Assembly (NCBI GenBank): GCA_012033495.1
Contig: JAAUQT010000009.1
Span: 1 to 56,823, forward strand
Reading direction: 5' to 3'
DNA length: 56,823 nucleotides
Source: Cyanobacteria bacterium RM1_2_2
Lineage (GTDB): Bacteria; Cyanobacteriota; Cyanobacteriia; Elainellales; Elainellaceae
The position numbers and the translations under genes are program-made. Shown in pieces: positions 8,386 through 17,008 of this stretch (its first letter is position 1; every line of letters begins with the position of its first letter). The notes under the pieces were generated by a model. The model did not search any database. It saw only the letters and a list, made by a program, of their open reading frames with translations, and was not told where the DNA came from.

Positions 8386-9348
8386 CTATCCTTTCCTGCT
8401 CCTGACTGCTGCTTGATACAAAATTTGCTGACTCTGGATGGTGAAATCGTCCTGAACCCAGACTAGAGCAGCGTCAGTGACCACGCCATTTACCAACGTC
8501 ACGAGCGAAAAATTGCGGCTGCGCCCACTCGAAGTCTGAACAATCCGAGGCACGCTAGCGGCATTGAGGTAAACGGTTCCATCGTTATCTACCTGCACCA
8601 TTTTTCGGAGGCGGGTTTTGGTGTGCCGCAGTTGGTGGTGCATATGCCCGAAGGCAACCAGCGGGATGTGTTTCCCTAAAGCGCGGGTTTGTTCAATAGC
8701 GGCTGTAAAATCTGGATCGCCGTAGTCGCCGCCAATCGGATTCCAGTCCTTGCCACAGGGGTCTTCTGGCTGTTCGCCCAAACCTTTGGGGCCACAGTGT
8801 CCGATAAAAAGCACGGTTTCTGAAGTCGTCGATGCAGCCGCCGCTACAATTTTGGCGGTTGAGGCAGCAAAGCTATCGATGCCAAAGCGCTGTTGATAAA
8901 AGCTGCCGTTTTTCCAGGTGGAGCCACCCCAGCTAAACGGACGACTGCCAACCACGCTAAACCCAAATTGGGGAAAGTCAAGCTTGCCATAGCCTACGTG
9001 AGCCGCTCCCAGTAAATCAAGCTGTTGCTGCACCCGATCATCTTGCCGAGTCCCTCGCAAGCCTCTCCCCCACGCAGTCGCCGTAAACCAAGCATCATGA
9101 TTGCCCAAAATCACGGCTTTAGGCAAATCCAACTGCGCCACTGCTCTCACCACCTCTACCGCCTCGTTGCCAAAATCACCGACCAGCAGCACTAGATCTA
9201 CACCCAAATGCCGCAAGATGCCTTCCTCTGCTTCGTCCCAAAGATCGTGAACATCTCCAACAACGGCAACTCTATGAGCGCGAGAGGAACTGACAGCCTG
9301 AAGCGACGCAGAACTATGGTGCGGAATCAATGGAGCAGGGTTAGTCAT
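8386..9348 (-). CDS. Calcineurin-like metallophosphoesterase (TIGR04168-type)
   Basis: A 320-residue protein when started at the ATG at 9348 (MTNPAPL). The open frame reaches 9462, but those 38 extra residues come from low-complexity purine/pyrimidine DNA and look spurious. The metal motifs are in order: GDVHDLW, VGDFGNE, GNHDAW, IGHCGPKG and FGHMHHQL, all needed for the two-metal phosphoesterase centre. The pattern fits the cyanobacterial/plant TIGR04168 family, whose substrate is unknown. It is soluble, has no signal peptide and is transcribed alone. Confidence 0.88.
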   Translation of the reverse strand: MTNPAPLIPHHSSASLQAVSSSRAHRVAVVGDVHDLWDEAEEGILRHLGVDLVLLVGDFGNEAVEVVRAVAQLDLPKAVILGNHDAWFTATAWGRGLRGTRQDDRVQQQLDLLGAAHVGYGKLDFPQFGFSVVGSRPFSWGGSTWKNGSFYQQRFGIDSFAASTAKIVAAAASTTSETVLFIGHCGPKGLGEQPEDPCGKDWNPIGGDYGDPDFTAAIEQTRALGKHIPLVAFGHMHHQLRHTKTRLRKMVQVDNDGTVYLNAASVPRIVQTSSGRSRNFSLVTLVNGVVTDAALVWVQDDFTIQSQQILYQAAVRSRKG

Positions 9349-9762
9349 GCGGCTGGTCTTTCCTTGGGTGAAGGCAGAGGGCGGAAGAGGCAGAAGGCAG
9401 AAGGGGGGGAAGACAGAAGGCATGGGATGAAGGATTGGAGCAGGCAGTAGAAGCTTGAACATCCAGAAACCTGAACGAGGCGCGAAGAACTCTTTTCCCT
9501 TCCACCTCCTTCTTCCGTTTTCCCCTTTTGCCTTCTCTATTATGACAAGTCCAAAGCGCTGACCTGCATTGAATTTCTTGAGAGTTTAGCTGAACTAAAT
9601 CCAATCTAGCTCCTCGCTCTTCGCAAAAACTCCAAGGGAGGAATTGGCTCAACGCTCTCTTAAAATCAGAGAATTGAGGGCGCAGCGAGAGTCAGGCAAG
9701 CGTAGCTGATATTTTGTCAAAGGTTTTTTTAATTTTTGGCGTTGATTGAACGGTTGATTGAG
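9349..9762. other. Intergenic region with purine-rich GGCAGAA repeats
   Basis: No gene is seen. On the plus strand 9372-9420 is a purine tract with GGCAGAAGGCAGAAGG, a heptamer repeated with variations. About 9495-9537 is a pyrimidine tract (CCTTCCACCTCCTTCTTCC). The same GCAGAAGG/CCTTCTGCC words recur at 35431-35533. They resemble the degenerate short tandem repeats common in cyanobacterial spacers. The region probably also contains the promoter of the phosphoesterase gene. Confidence 0.5.
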
Positions 9763-10266
9763 CTAATAATCAGTTTTCTCAATCTGAGATCGAATATCGT
9801 TAAGGTCAATATAACGATCAGTGGCGTTGCGTAGTTCGCGGGCGATCATGCCTTCGGTGGAAACAACTGTAATGTGTGTATTTTTAGAGCGCAAAAGCTC
9901 AATTGCCCGTTCAAAATCGCCGTCACCGCTAAACAAAATCACCCGATCATATTGATCGACGGTATTAAACATATCGACCACAATTTCAATATCTAAATTC
10001 GCTTTCTGAGAAATTCTACCGGAATCGTCTGTGTATTCCTTCAAATATTTAGTGCGAACGGTATAGCCAAGGCTGATCAACGCATCTCTAAAACCTCGCT
10101 GATCTTGAGGATCTTTCAACCCCGTATACCAGAAAGCATTGACTAAAGACACATCTGGATTGTTGGTAAAATGCTCCAATACTCGCCTTGGATCAAAAAA
10201 CCAGCCATTTTTCTGTTGTGCGTAGAACATATTGTTCCCGTCTACAAAAATCGAAAGACGGTTCAT
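9763..10266 (-). CDS. NYN domain (LabA/DUF88) protein
   Basis: A 167-residue protein from the ATG at 10266 (MNRLSIFVDGNNMFY). The frame extends 23 residues further to 10335, but the family begins at this methionine. The PIN-like nuclease acidic residues are visible: FVDGNN near residue 9, LDIEIVVDM in the middle and LFSGDGDFE after it. The family includes cyanobacterial LabA, which acts in circadian output in Synechococcus, and many uncharacterised NYN proteins. Which branch this belongs to cannot be told here. It is a single gene with long spacers on both sides. Confidence 0.88.
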   Translation of the reverse strand: MNRLSIFVDGNNMFYAQQKNGWFFDPRRVLEHFTNNPDVSLVNAFWYTGLKDPQDQRGFRDALISLGYTVRTKYLKEYTDDSGRISQKANLDIEIVVDMFNTVDQYDRVILFSGDGDFERAIELLRSKNTHITVVSTEGMIARELRNATDRYIDLNDIRSQIEKTDY

Positions 10267-10880
10267 AGCAATAACACCAAAAGATTTAGACTTAATATTT
10301 TTAGCTGTAAGTTTAATTACTGAGGATTTCAACATAACAACTTGGTGCGGAGAAACCCTGCGTTAAGGACATATTTTCATCTTGAGCAGATGGGTAAAAC
10401 ACAACCCCGACATTCTAACTAAGAAAACATTAAAGGGAACAAAACCACTCTCTGTTACTGTCTTGGCTGATTGGGGCGAAGAAAAGGCGCTGCTTGCTTA
10501 GAAAAATTCTCCCATCCCCAAGTTTTCTGATCACTGACTTGAGATTGCCATATTAGCCTACTGAGGCAGACAAAAATAGGTTCAGTGGATTAAGTCCTAT
10601 TCTTGTAGGCTGTCTTCTAGCTTCAAAGGGAATGGGATGAACTCTAAGTTGAACTGTTTTGATGCAGCGTCTTCAGATGCCCCACGATCCTGATTCGCTA
10701 GCCATAAGATGTGAAAGTTTAGAAACATACTTTCAAGATTCTAATCACTCAAATAAATGTGACGTTGTTCTGAATATTGTAAAATTATAAACTTCCTTGA
10801 GCCGTGTGTATAATTTGCCTAAAACCTCTTAAGAAAAAGGCGTCCTCTTACCAAGTTTCTGTTTAGATAGCCTAGATAGG
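10267..10880. other. Long spacer, no gene seen
   Basis: A 614-bp AT-leaning region between the NYN gene and the sulfurtransferase gene, both on the minus strand. No open frame resembles a protein. TATAAT at 10808-10813 is a chance-level -10 candidate on the plus strand, pointing toward the convergent sulfurtransferase gene. No repeat shared with other parts of the window was found. Confidence 0.45.
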
Positions 10881-11714
10881 TCAGAGATAGGAACACCAAT
10901 CACTCCAGCTACCAGGATAAAGTTTTGCTGAAGTCATTCCAGCCATTTCAAGCGAGAGTAGATTAACGCAAGCCGTGACTCCAGAACCGCAGTAAACCAC
11001 AATTTCTTGATGGGGTGGCAGAGTTGCCCAACGCTGTTGCTGCACTGATTCCGGCAGGGCGAAACCTTGAGGATCGGTCACTTCTTGCCACGGATAGTTC
11101 ACCGCACCTGGAATGTGACCCGCAACCGGATCGATGGGTTCGCGTTCTCCTCGATAGCGCTCGGCTTCACGAGAATCAACCAAAATTACCCCATCTGGTC
11201 GGGCTTGGATGGCTGCAATATTCCTTACCCAGTCTGATTGAAGCCGTGGCAAAAATTCGCCCGCTTGAGGCTGAGGCAGCTTTGCCGTCACTGGATAGCC
11301 TGCTGCCTGCCAACCTTGAAATCCGCCGTCTAGAATTGCCACCTGCTCATGCCCTAGATAGCGCAACAGCCACCACAGACGAGAGGCAAAGGCAAAGCGG
11401 CTGTCATCATATGCAACCACCCAGGTTGCATCGGCTCCCGACCGGACGCCCATAGCGGTGAGCTTGCTAGCCAATTTTTGAGGATCTGGCAAGGGGTGCC
11501 GCCCTCCGTGAGGTTGAACTGGGCTTGATAAATCCCGGTTTAAGTCCAAATAGTAAGCGCCAGGGATGTGGCTCTCTAGATACAGTTTTTGACCTAGATC
11601 AGGGTCGGCTAGGGAAAACCGACAGTCTATAACCACAATTTTTGAATTTGATAGGCAATGACATAACGCTTCTGCGGGAACGACCCAGCGGTTTTTCAAA
11701 GTCAGATTAATCAT
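10881..11714 (-). CDS. sseA: Rhodanese-type sulfurtransferase (3-mercaptopyruvate type)
   Basis: A 277-residue protein with two tandem rhodanese domains. The N-terminal inactive domain spans about 15-140 (HIPGAYYLDLNRDL, WVVAYDDSRFAFASRLWWLL) and the catalytic C-terminal domain about 155-277 (GHIPGAVNYPW). The active-site loop is CGSGVTA with nucleophile Cys242, the form typical of 3-mercaptopyruvate sulfurtransferases. Thiosulfate enzymes usually have CRKGVTA. It transfers sulfane sulfur to cyanide or thiol acceptors in the cytoplasm. It is a single gene. The choice between mercaptopyruvate and thiosulfate as main donor rests on the loop alone. Confidence 0.9.
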   Translation of the reverse strand: MINLTLKNRWVVPAEALCHCLSNSKIVVIDCRFSLADPDLGQKLYLESHIPGAYYLDLNRDLSSPVQPHGGRHPLPDPQKLASKLTAMGVRSGADATWVVAYDDSRFAFASRLWWLLRYLGHEQVAILDGGFQGWQAAGYPVTAKLPQPQAGEFLPRLQSDWVRNIAAIQARPDGVILVDSREAERYRGEREPIDPVAGHIPGAVNYPWQEVTDPQGFALPESVQQQRWATLPPHQEIVVYCGSGVTACVNLLSLEMAGMTSAKLYPGSWSDWCSYL

Positions 11715-12397
11715 TAGTATTTGTTTATACTAAATTCCAAATTTAGGTAGAAAGCTACACGCGATGTAGAGCGTTAAGTGTATAAGTAAATAAGTAAAAA
11801 ATCATAATTGGTTGATTAAATTGGTCTTAAGCCCGTGGTTTTGTGAGCCTCGCTCCTTGGGACAGTTGTATCTGGTAGTTTTGACCGCTGTAGCCCCTAA
11901 TTCTAATGAATTCTCCCCACAGCTTAAGCTTCATGCCCTCTGAAGCTAGCCATTTTAAGACTGAGCATTTGCTCACAATATCCTGTAGCTCTTGGTGCTA
12001 ATCTCTTCGGCTGGAGGAGAGGCAATGGTTTACATTGATTGGTCTAGACCTAGTTTAAGCTTTGTTTAGCAGCAAGCGCAGCACTTGCTACGCTCAATGT
12101 TCAGAATTGTGGATGGCAGTCTTGATTTGTGAGGATCAAAGTGCTAATCAAGCAGTGATAAAGAGGCTCCAGATCGGCTAAACAAATCTTCTATTAAAGT
12201 CTGTAATCTGCCAATTTGTGCCTTGAGGTTGACCCTACTAAGAATGAGGATTAGCCCTTCAAAAATGAGGATTAGATGGTTGTGAAACAGCTTAGAGCAA
12301 CCCTAAGCAAGCAAAGAATCTTAGCAAAGCGTTACATTCGCCTCTAATTTGTGTCGCTTCATGCCTATGAGGGACTTTTTAGAATTGGCGTCTTGAA
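11715..12397. other. Long divergent spacer, no gene seen
   Basis: A 683-bp region between the sulfurtransferase gene (leftward) and the response regulator gene (rightward), so it must carry both promoters. It is AT-rich next to 11715 with short repeats of AAGTAAATAAGT. AATGAGGATTAG occurs twice (about 12243 and 12263), a 12-bp direct repeat upstream of the response regulator that could be a binding site. No tRNA, small open frame or terminator is convincing. Confidence 0.4.
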
Positions 12398-13411
12398 ATG
12401 AAGCAAGAATTAAAGAAAAGAGGTGAGAGTTTTCCTGTGAATCGTCTTTCAGAGCGAGCAAAAATTTTAGTGGTAGATGACCACCCTTCTAGCCGAATGA
12501 CGGCTGTATCCTTGCTTTCGATGGAAGGCTATGAAGTATTGGAGGCAGATAATGGTCAAGCTGCCCTAAATCAAGTTCAAGTCGCCGATCCAGACTTGAT
12601 TTTGCTAGATGTAATGATGCCTGGCATGGATGGCTATGAAGTGTGTCAGCGCCTTAAACAAGATGAGCAAACCCGCCTGACGCCGATTGTGTTTGTTACT
12701 GCCCTTAATGACCGAGGTGCCAGAGTCAAAGGAATCGAGGTCGGCGGCGATGACTTTTTGACGAAGCCGTTTGACCAGTTGGAACTTGCTGCGCGGGTGC
12801 GGTCGCTCGTTCGGCAAAAACAACTCAACGAAGATCTTGATCATGCTGGACAGGTGCTGTTCTCTCTGGCTCGCACGATTGAAAGTCGTGATCCCAACAC
12901 AGGCGACCACTGTGAGCGGTTGGTTCAGTTGGGACAAACCTTCGGTGAGTTTTTGCAGCTACCGCGTCAAGAAATCCGAGATTTGATGTGGGCAGGCTAT
13001 CTGCATGATATCGGCAAGATTGGGATTCCAGACGCAATTTTGTTAAAAACCAGTCCGCTTACCCCCGCAGAACGAGTAATTATGCAGCAGCATGTGCTGA
13101 TTGGAGAGCAAATTTGTCAACCGTTACGCACAATGCAGGGAGTGGTGCCAATCATTCGCCATCACCATGAGCGTTGGGACGGTTCAGGCTATCCCGATCG
13201 GCTGATGGGAAATCACATCCCGTTTTTGGTGCAGGTGTTTCAATTGGTAGACATCTACGATGCCCTCACCCATGAACGCCCCTACAAGCCGGCCTTTAGC
13301 CCGCAGGAGTCGCTGGCTATTTTGATGCAGGAAGTCGAGCAAGGGTGGCGCAATCCGGCTTTGATGCAGAGATTTACTGAATTTGTTTCTTCTCAGCAAG
13401 TTGCTGCCTGA
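12398..13411 (+). CDS. Response regulator with HD-GYP phosphodiesterase output domain
   Basis: A 337-residue protein. The receiver domain spans about residues 22-140, with acidic pair Asp27/Asp28, phospho-acceptor Asp71 in LILLDVMMPGMDG and Lys123. The HD-GYP domain spans about 150-320 with intact HD at 203-204 (YLHDIGKIGIPD) and HHHERWDGSGYP at about 255-266. Such proteins hydrolyse cyclic di-GMP when phosphorylated, so this is a likely active RpfG-type phosphodiesterase. No histidine kinase is adjacent, so its partner is elsewhere. This contrasts with the degenerate HD domain of the 841-2304 protein. A family A repeat follows the gene. Confidence 0.92.
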   Translation: MKQELKKRGESFPVNRLSERAKILVVDDHPSSRMTAVSLLSMEGYEVLEADNGQAALNQVQVADPDLILLDVMMPGMDGYEVCQRLKQDEQTRLTPIVFVTALNDRGARVKGIEVGGDDFLTKPFDQLELAARVRSLVRQKQLNEDLDHAGQVLFSLARTIESRDPNTGDHCERLVQLGQTFGEFLQLPRQEIRDLMWAGYLHDIGKIGIPDAILLKTSPLTPAERVIMQQHVLIGEQICQPLRTMQGVVPIIRHHHERWDGSGYPDRLMGNHIPFLVQVFQLVDIYDALTHERPYKPAFSPQESLAILMQEVEQGWRNPALMQRFTEFVSSQQVAA

Positions 13412-13442
13412 AATAGCAGTTTTTATATTGGAATCGACGTTG

Positions 13443-13575
13443 CTTAGGAATGGGAATTCAATCCGTTCGATCGTGGGTCGGGGCGGGTTTTGCGGTCAAA
13501 TCGATTGCCGGATGCCCATTGATCTGCTCAACCCGCCCGTCCAGTTTACGGATTGATTAAATCCACGATCCTTAG
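13443..13575 (+). repeat. Dispersed hairpin element, family A, copy 2
   Basis: 133 bp, same orientation as copy 1 and inverted relative to copy 3. It is the best-preserved copy: the central stem GGGCGGGTT pairs perfectly with AACCCGCCC, and CAATCCGT occurs in both arms. It lies between the HD-GYP gene and glmU. It could act as a transcript boundary between them and ends 22 bp before a TATACT hexamer that may be the glmU -10 box. Confidence 0.85.
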
Positions 13576-13596
13576 TTTAAACACAATCAGACGCGC

Positions 13597-13602
13597 TATA
13601 CT
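13597..13602 (+). promoter_or_regulatory. Candidate -10 box for glmU
   Basis: TATACT lies 27 bp upstream of the glmU ATG, directly after repeat copy 2. The sequence around 13574-13579 would supply any -35, and it is a poor match. This is motif evidence only. Confidence 0.3.
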
Positions 13603-13628
13603 CCGTTGGGAAGAGTGGATGGAAGAAC

Positions 13629-15002
13629 ATGGTTGCGGTAGCAATTCTGGCAGCAGGACGGGGCACTCGCATGAAGTCTCGTCTGCCCAAGGTGCTGCAT
13701 CACTTAAGCGGACAATCGTTAGTTGAACGGGTGCTACAGTGTGCCTCGGTGGTTCAACCGAAACGGCAATTGGTGATTGTGGGTTATGGCAGTGAATTGG
13801 TGCAACAGTCGTTGGCTCATTTGCCAGAGGTCGAGTTTGTAGAGCAAACTGAACAACTTGGTACAGGTCATGCCGTCCAGCAGGTGATGCCCCATCTGCA
13901 AGGATTTTCAGGCAGTTTCCTGGTGCTGAATGGCGATGTGCCACTGTTGCGACCTCAAACGCTGATATCGCTGCTGCAAACGCATCAAGAGAACGGAAAT
14001 GCAGCAACAATTCTCACTGCTCAAATGCCGGATGCTAAAGGCTATGGGCGAGTTTTTTGTGACGGACACAATTTGGTAACGCAAATCGTTGAGGATCGAG
14101 ACTGTACGCCTGCCCAACGGCAAAATCGGCGAGTCAATGCAGGGATTTATTGCTTCGATTGGGACCAACTGATGCAGGTGTTGCCCCAACTGCAAACCAA
14201 TAATGAGCAAAAGGAATACTATCTCACCGATGCTGTTAACTACCTCTCGCCTGTGATGGCAGTAGATGTTGATGATTACCAAGAGATTTTGGGCATCAAC
14301 GACCGCAAGCAGTTGGCAACCGCACATGATATTTTGCAAACGCGGATCAAAGAAAGCTGGATGATGGCAGGTGTTACTTTCATTGATCCAGATAGTGTCA
14401 CGGTTGACGATACGGTGACGCTTAGCCCAGATGTTGTGATTGAACCACAAACTCATCTACGTGGACAAACGGTGATTGAGGCAGGCAGCCGCATCGGGCC
14501 GGGAAGTTTAATTGAAAATAGCCAAATTGGGGAAAATGTGACGGTGCTGTTTTCGGTGGTGAGTGATAGCGTGGTGCAAGCCAACTCGCGGATTGGGCCC
14601 TATGCCCATATTCGCGGCCATGCCGAAGTTGGGCAAAACTGCCGGATCGGAAACTTTGTTGAACTTAAGAAAGCCCAGCTTGGCGACCGCACGAATGCAG
14701 CCCACCTGTCCTATCTGGGCGATGCCACGATTGGCACACAGGTGAACGTTGGAGCCGGAACCATTACTGCCAATTACGACGGCTTCAAAAAACACCAGAC
14801 CCAAATTGGCGACCGTACCAAAACTGGCTCAAATAGCGTATTGGTTGCCCCCGTCAAGATTGGGCAAGATGTGACAATTGCCGCAGGCTCCACAATTACG
14901 GAAGATGTTCCTGATAATTGCTTAGTTGTTGCCCGCGCTCGTCAGGTCATCAAACCCGACTGGCGACCTCAAGCGCAGCAGACAAACCCAGAGCAAGGCT
15001 GA
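13629..15002 (+). CDS. glmU: Bifunctional GlcNAc-1-P uridylyltransferase / glucosamine-1-P acetyltransferase
   Basis: GlmU makes UDP-N-acetylglucosamine for peptidoglycan and lipopolysaccharide. It is 457 residues, the normal length. The N-terminal pyrophosphorylase domain (1 to about 230) opens with [18 protein letters not shown], the nucleotide-binding loop, and carries LNGDVPLL. The C-terminal half (about 255-450) is a left-handed beta helix of hexapeptide repeats with the acetyltransferase signatures [17 protein letters not shown] and NYDGFKK. It appears to be transcribed alone from a promoter next to repeat copy 2. Confidence 0.97.
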   Translation: MVAVAILAAGRGTRMKSRLPKVLHHLSGQSLVERVLQCASVVQPKRQLVIVGYGSELVQQSLAHLPEVEFVEQTEQLGTGHAVQQVMPHLQGFSGSFLVLNGDVPLLRPQTLISLLQTHQENGNAATILTAQMPDAKGYGRVFCDGHNLVTQIVEDRDCTPAQRQNRRVNAGIYCFDWDQLMQVLPQLQTNNEQKEYYLTDAVNYLSPVMAVDVDDYQEILGINDRKQLATAHDILQTRIKESWMMAGVTFIDPDSVTVDDTVTLSPDVVIEPQTHLRGQTVIEAGSRIGPGSLIENSQIGENVTVLFSVVSDSVVQANSRIGPYAHIRGHAEVGQNCRIGNFVELKKAQLGDRTNAAHLSYLGDATIGTQVNVGAGTITANYDGFKKHQTQIGDRTKTGSNSVLVAPVKIGQDVTIAAGSTITEDVPDNCLVVARARQVIKPDWRPQAQQTNPEQG

Positions 15003-15038
15003 ATGATTGCCAAGCAAAAGATGATTGCCAAGCAAAAG
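15003..15038 (+). repeat. 18-bp perfect tandem duplication after glmU
   Basis: ATGATTGCCAAGCAAAAG occurs at 15003-15020 and again at 15021-15038, starting on the base after the glmU stop codon. This is a recent-looking duplication with no apparent function. Confidence 0.8.
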
Positions 15039-15096
15039 GGGAGTGAAGATGCAGATTTACCTGTCTATCACTCCCAGTGATTTCCTTCAGTGCCCG

Positions 15097-15205
15097 TTAA
15101 AGGATTTTGGAAAAGTGGTTAGCTGTACTTTGGGAACCTGTTGCTCCCCCTAGCCCTCTTCAATTCATCAAAAGGAGTGAACTGAACTCAACGTCCCTTT
15201 AGATG
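15097..15205 (+). repeat. Degenerate copy of the outer MITE found at 16637-16991
   Basis: The left part (TTAAAGGATTTTGGAAAAGTGGTT..., GGGAACCTGT, CTGAACTCAA-GTC-CCCTTT) aligns with both halves of the 16637-16991 element. It reads straight through the point where that element is interrupted. The right terminal repeat is missing or unrecognisable. It therefore shows what the unoccupied site looked like before the inner element inserted. Confidence 0.6.
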
Positions 15206-15322
15206 TTTTTGGGAACAGGCGCGATCCGGCTGATGCTGCAAGCGTTTGACCCTTCATGTTTGACCATGCATGGATAATGCGCCCTAGACAATACGTTACG
15301 CAAATTAAGAATTCACATCGTG

Positions 15323-15955
15323 CTAGCCAGTCACCTTCTTGACGTTCGGAAGTTGCCGCACCTGCTCCCACCAAACGCGAAGTTTTGGAGTTTTAGCTGT
15401 AATTGCCTCGAATTCAGGCACTTGGCAAAGGTAGGTGAAGATAAAAATCAGGTAAAAGTCAGCAATGGTGAGGTCGGTGCCTAATAGATAGGGCTGCCCT
15501 ACCGTAATCGCTTCAATTGCTTCCATGGCCGTTTTGGCCGGTGCAACCGCACTTGCAACCTTGGCTTCGTCGGTTTTGCCGCCTTGGCTGGGCACAATTA
15601 GCCGCTGAATCACGATCGATCCAATGACCGCAGGGTAGAGATAGCTATCCACAACTGCCATGATTTGGCGCATTCGAGCTTGGCGAAGCGGATCACTAGG
15701 GCTGAATTTGTGGTCTGCTACAACTGCGTCAAGGTAGCCAACGATGGCGGACGTTTCGTAGATTAATTCGCCATCTGCTTCAAGAGTTGGCACTTTACCA
15801 AATGGATTTTTGGCAAGATATTCCGCTGACTGGCTTTCACCATTGAAGATATCAACTGATTTCAAGCTGTAGTCTACCCCTGCTTCTTCCAGCAGCAATC
15901 GGACAATCCGAACATAGACACTGATGGGAGTGCCATAGATAGTGAATTTTGCCAT
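15323..15955 (-). CDS. Glutathione S-transferase family protein
   Basis: A 210-residue cytosolic protein. The thioredoxin-like N-terminal domain (1 to about 80) has the cis-proline motif GKVPTLE and the glutathione-gamma-glutamyl contact ETSAI (residues about 67-71). The all-helical C-terminal domain carries the N-capping box LTIADFYL. GSTs conjugate or reduce electrophiles with glutathione, and class and substrate cannot be assigned from sequence alone. It is a single gene. Confidence 0.9.
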   Translation of the reverse strand: MAKFTIYGTPISVYVRIVRLLLEEAGVDYSLKSVDIFNGESQSAEYLAKNPFGKVPTLEADGELIYETSAIVGYLDAVVADHKFSPSDPLRQARMRQIMAVVDSYLYPAVIGSIVIQRLIVPSQGGKTDEAKVASAVAPAKTAMEAIEAITVGQPYLLGTDLTIADFYLIFIFTYLCQVPEFEAITAKTPKLRVWWEQVRQLPNVKKVTG

Positions 15956-16099
15956 GCTTTAGATCTCAATCAGAGTGAGCATCCATCAGAATACTCGATT
16001 CAGCCCATTAACGATATCATCTACCAAACTGGAGCCACAGAAGAATGTTCCACTTGCGGTTCAGTTAGCATTCAGACAATATCATTTGTTGATTACTTT

Positions 16100-16546
16100 T
16101 TAGTTATCAAAAACATCTTTGATATTATCAACCGCCTGCTCGATTACGTTTTTCGTGTTATCAACTGCTTTCTCAGTCCGAGCCGCATCTTCCTCTGCTC
16201 TTTTCTCAATACGAGATCTGTCTTGCTTGGCTCTACGCTCTAGAAAGTTTCCGTCATCTGTTGCCTGATCAACACGCCGAGCGTTCTTATTTGCAGTTTG
16301 TTCAACCCGATCTGCTGTATCTCGGATAAAGTTCTTGGCACGAGAAGCGTCCTCGCTTACTTTATCTTGAACTTGATCGCCTACATCTGCGGCGGCAACC
16401 AAATTCGTGAGTGGAGCAGCCAATGCAGTGCTACTTACAGAAAATCCGCCTTGCCAAACGAAGGTGACGGCTACCAGGCAAATAAGCGTCATTACCATCC
16501 AACGTCCCAACGTCGAAAGCCGTTTTGCAAAGTAATTTAGTCTCAT
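16100..16546 (-). CDS. Small exported, highly charged helical protein of unknown function
   Basis: A 148-residue protein. Residues about 14-44 form a signal peptide or membrane anchor (MVMTLICLVAVTFVWQGG then STALAAP, a plausible cleavage site). The rest is a continuous, very charged helix rich in Ala/Asp/Glu/Lys/Arg with heptad-like repeats (RVEQTANKNARRVDQ, RIEKRAEEDAARTEK, NVIEQAVDNIKDVF). The pattern is similar to LEA or CsbD-like stress proteins, but no family is assigned. It would act in the periplasm or on the thylakoid lumen side. It is a single gene near mobile elements. Confidence 0.7.
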   Translation of the reverse strand: MRLNYFAKRLSTLGRWMVMTLICLVAVTFVWQGGFSVSSTALAAPLTNLVAAADVGDQVQDKVSEDASRAKNFIRDTADRVEQTANKNARRVDQATDDGNFLERRAKQDRSRIEKRAEEDAARTEKAVDNTKNVIEQAVDNIKDVFDN

Positions 16547-16636
16547 AGAATACCATCTCTAAGTGATTTAGTATCCTACTCTACTGGATTCGTCTATCCG
16601 CCAGATCACCCTCTAGACAGACTTCCTATCTACCTT

Positions 16637-16991
16637 AGAGGATGTTGAAAAGTGGTTTGCTGGGACTTTAGGAACCTGTCTCCCTGGCCCGCGTTCAAAC
16701 AAGCTACGGTGTACACACAAGTTGGGATTCGCTTCGTTGCAGATTTTTTCGCCCCCTAAATCCCCTATTCTGGGAGACTTCTCCAAGCCAATTGTGTCTT
16801 CAAAGTCCCCCACCCGTGGAGGATTAGGGGGGCTGAGAGGAGTTGTGTGTATACGGTAGGTTCAAACAAGAGGAAACTGAACTCAAAGTCTCCCTTTCTC
16901 TAGACGCGAAGCAGCTTCCCGCAGGGTAAAGGAATTTGGGGGAATCTAAGACGGTTTGTGATCGAAAATTGGACTTTTTAAAACATCCTCT
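16637..16991. mobile_element. Outer MITE-like element, interrupted by an inner element
   Basis: Ends AGAGGATGTTGAAAAGT (left, 16637-16653) and ACTTTTTAAAACATCCTCT (right, ending 16991) are imperfect terminal inverted repeats. The body without the insert is about 190 bp and non-coding. A degenerate partial copy lies at 15097-15205. It is split at 16704-16859 by another element. No transposase gene for it is in the window. It lies just downstream of the shortened metallo-beta-lactamase-fold gene. Confidence 0.7.
16704..16859. mobile_element. 156-bp MITE with 17-bp inverted ends and 11-bp target duplication
   Basis: Ends CTACGGTGTACACACAA (16704-16720) and TTGTGTGTATACGGTAG (16843-16859) are inverted repeats matching at 15 of 17 bases. 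GTTCAAACAAG occurs at 16693-16703 and 16860-16870, flanking both ends exactly as an 11-bp target-site duplication. The interior has CCCCCTAAATCCCC and AAGTCCCCCACCCGTGG arms that fold back. It has no coding capacity, so it must have been moved by a transposase encoded elsewhere. Confidence 0.85.
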
Positions 16992-17008
16992 TGGATACGT
17001 TTCGGGTA

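Noticed and set aside
9763-10335. Start of the NYN gene at 10335
   Set aside because: The 23 extra residues are Lys/Ser-rich and not part of the family. MNRLSIFVDGNN at 10266 is the normal beginning.
13546-14010. 154-codon frame antisense to the start of glmU
   Set aside because: It is a shadow of glmU with no recognisable domain.
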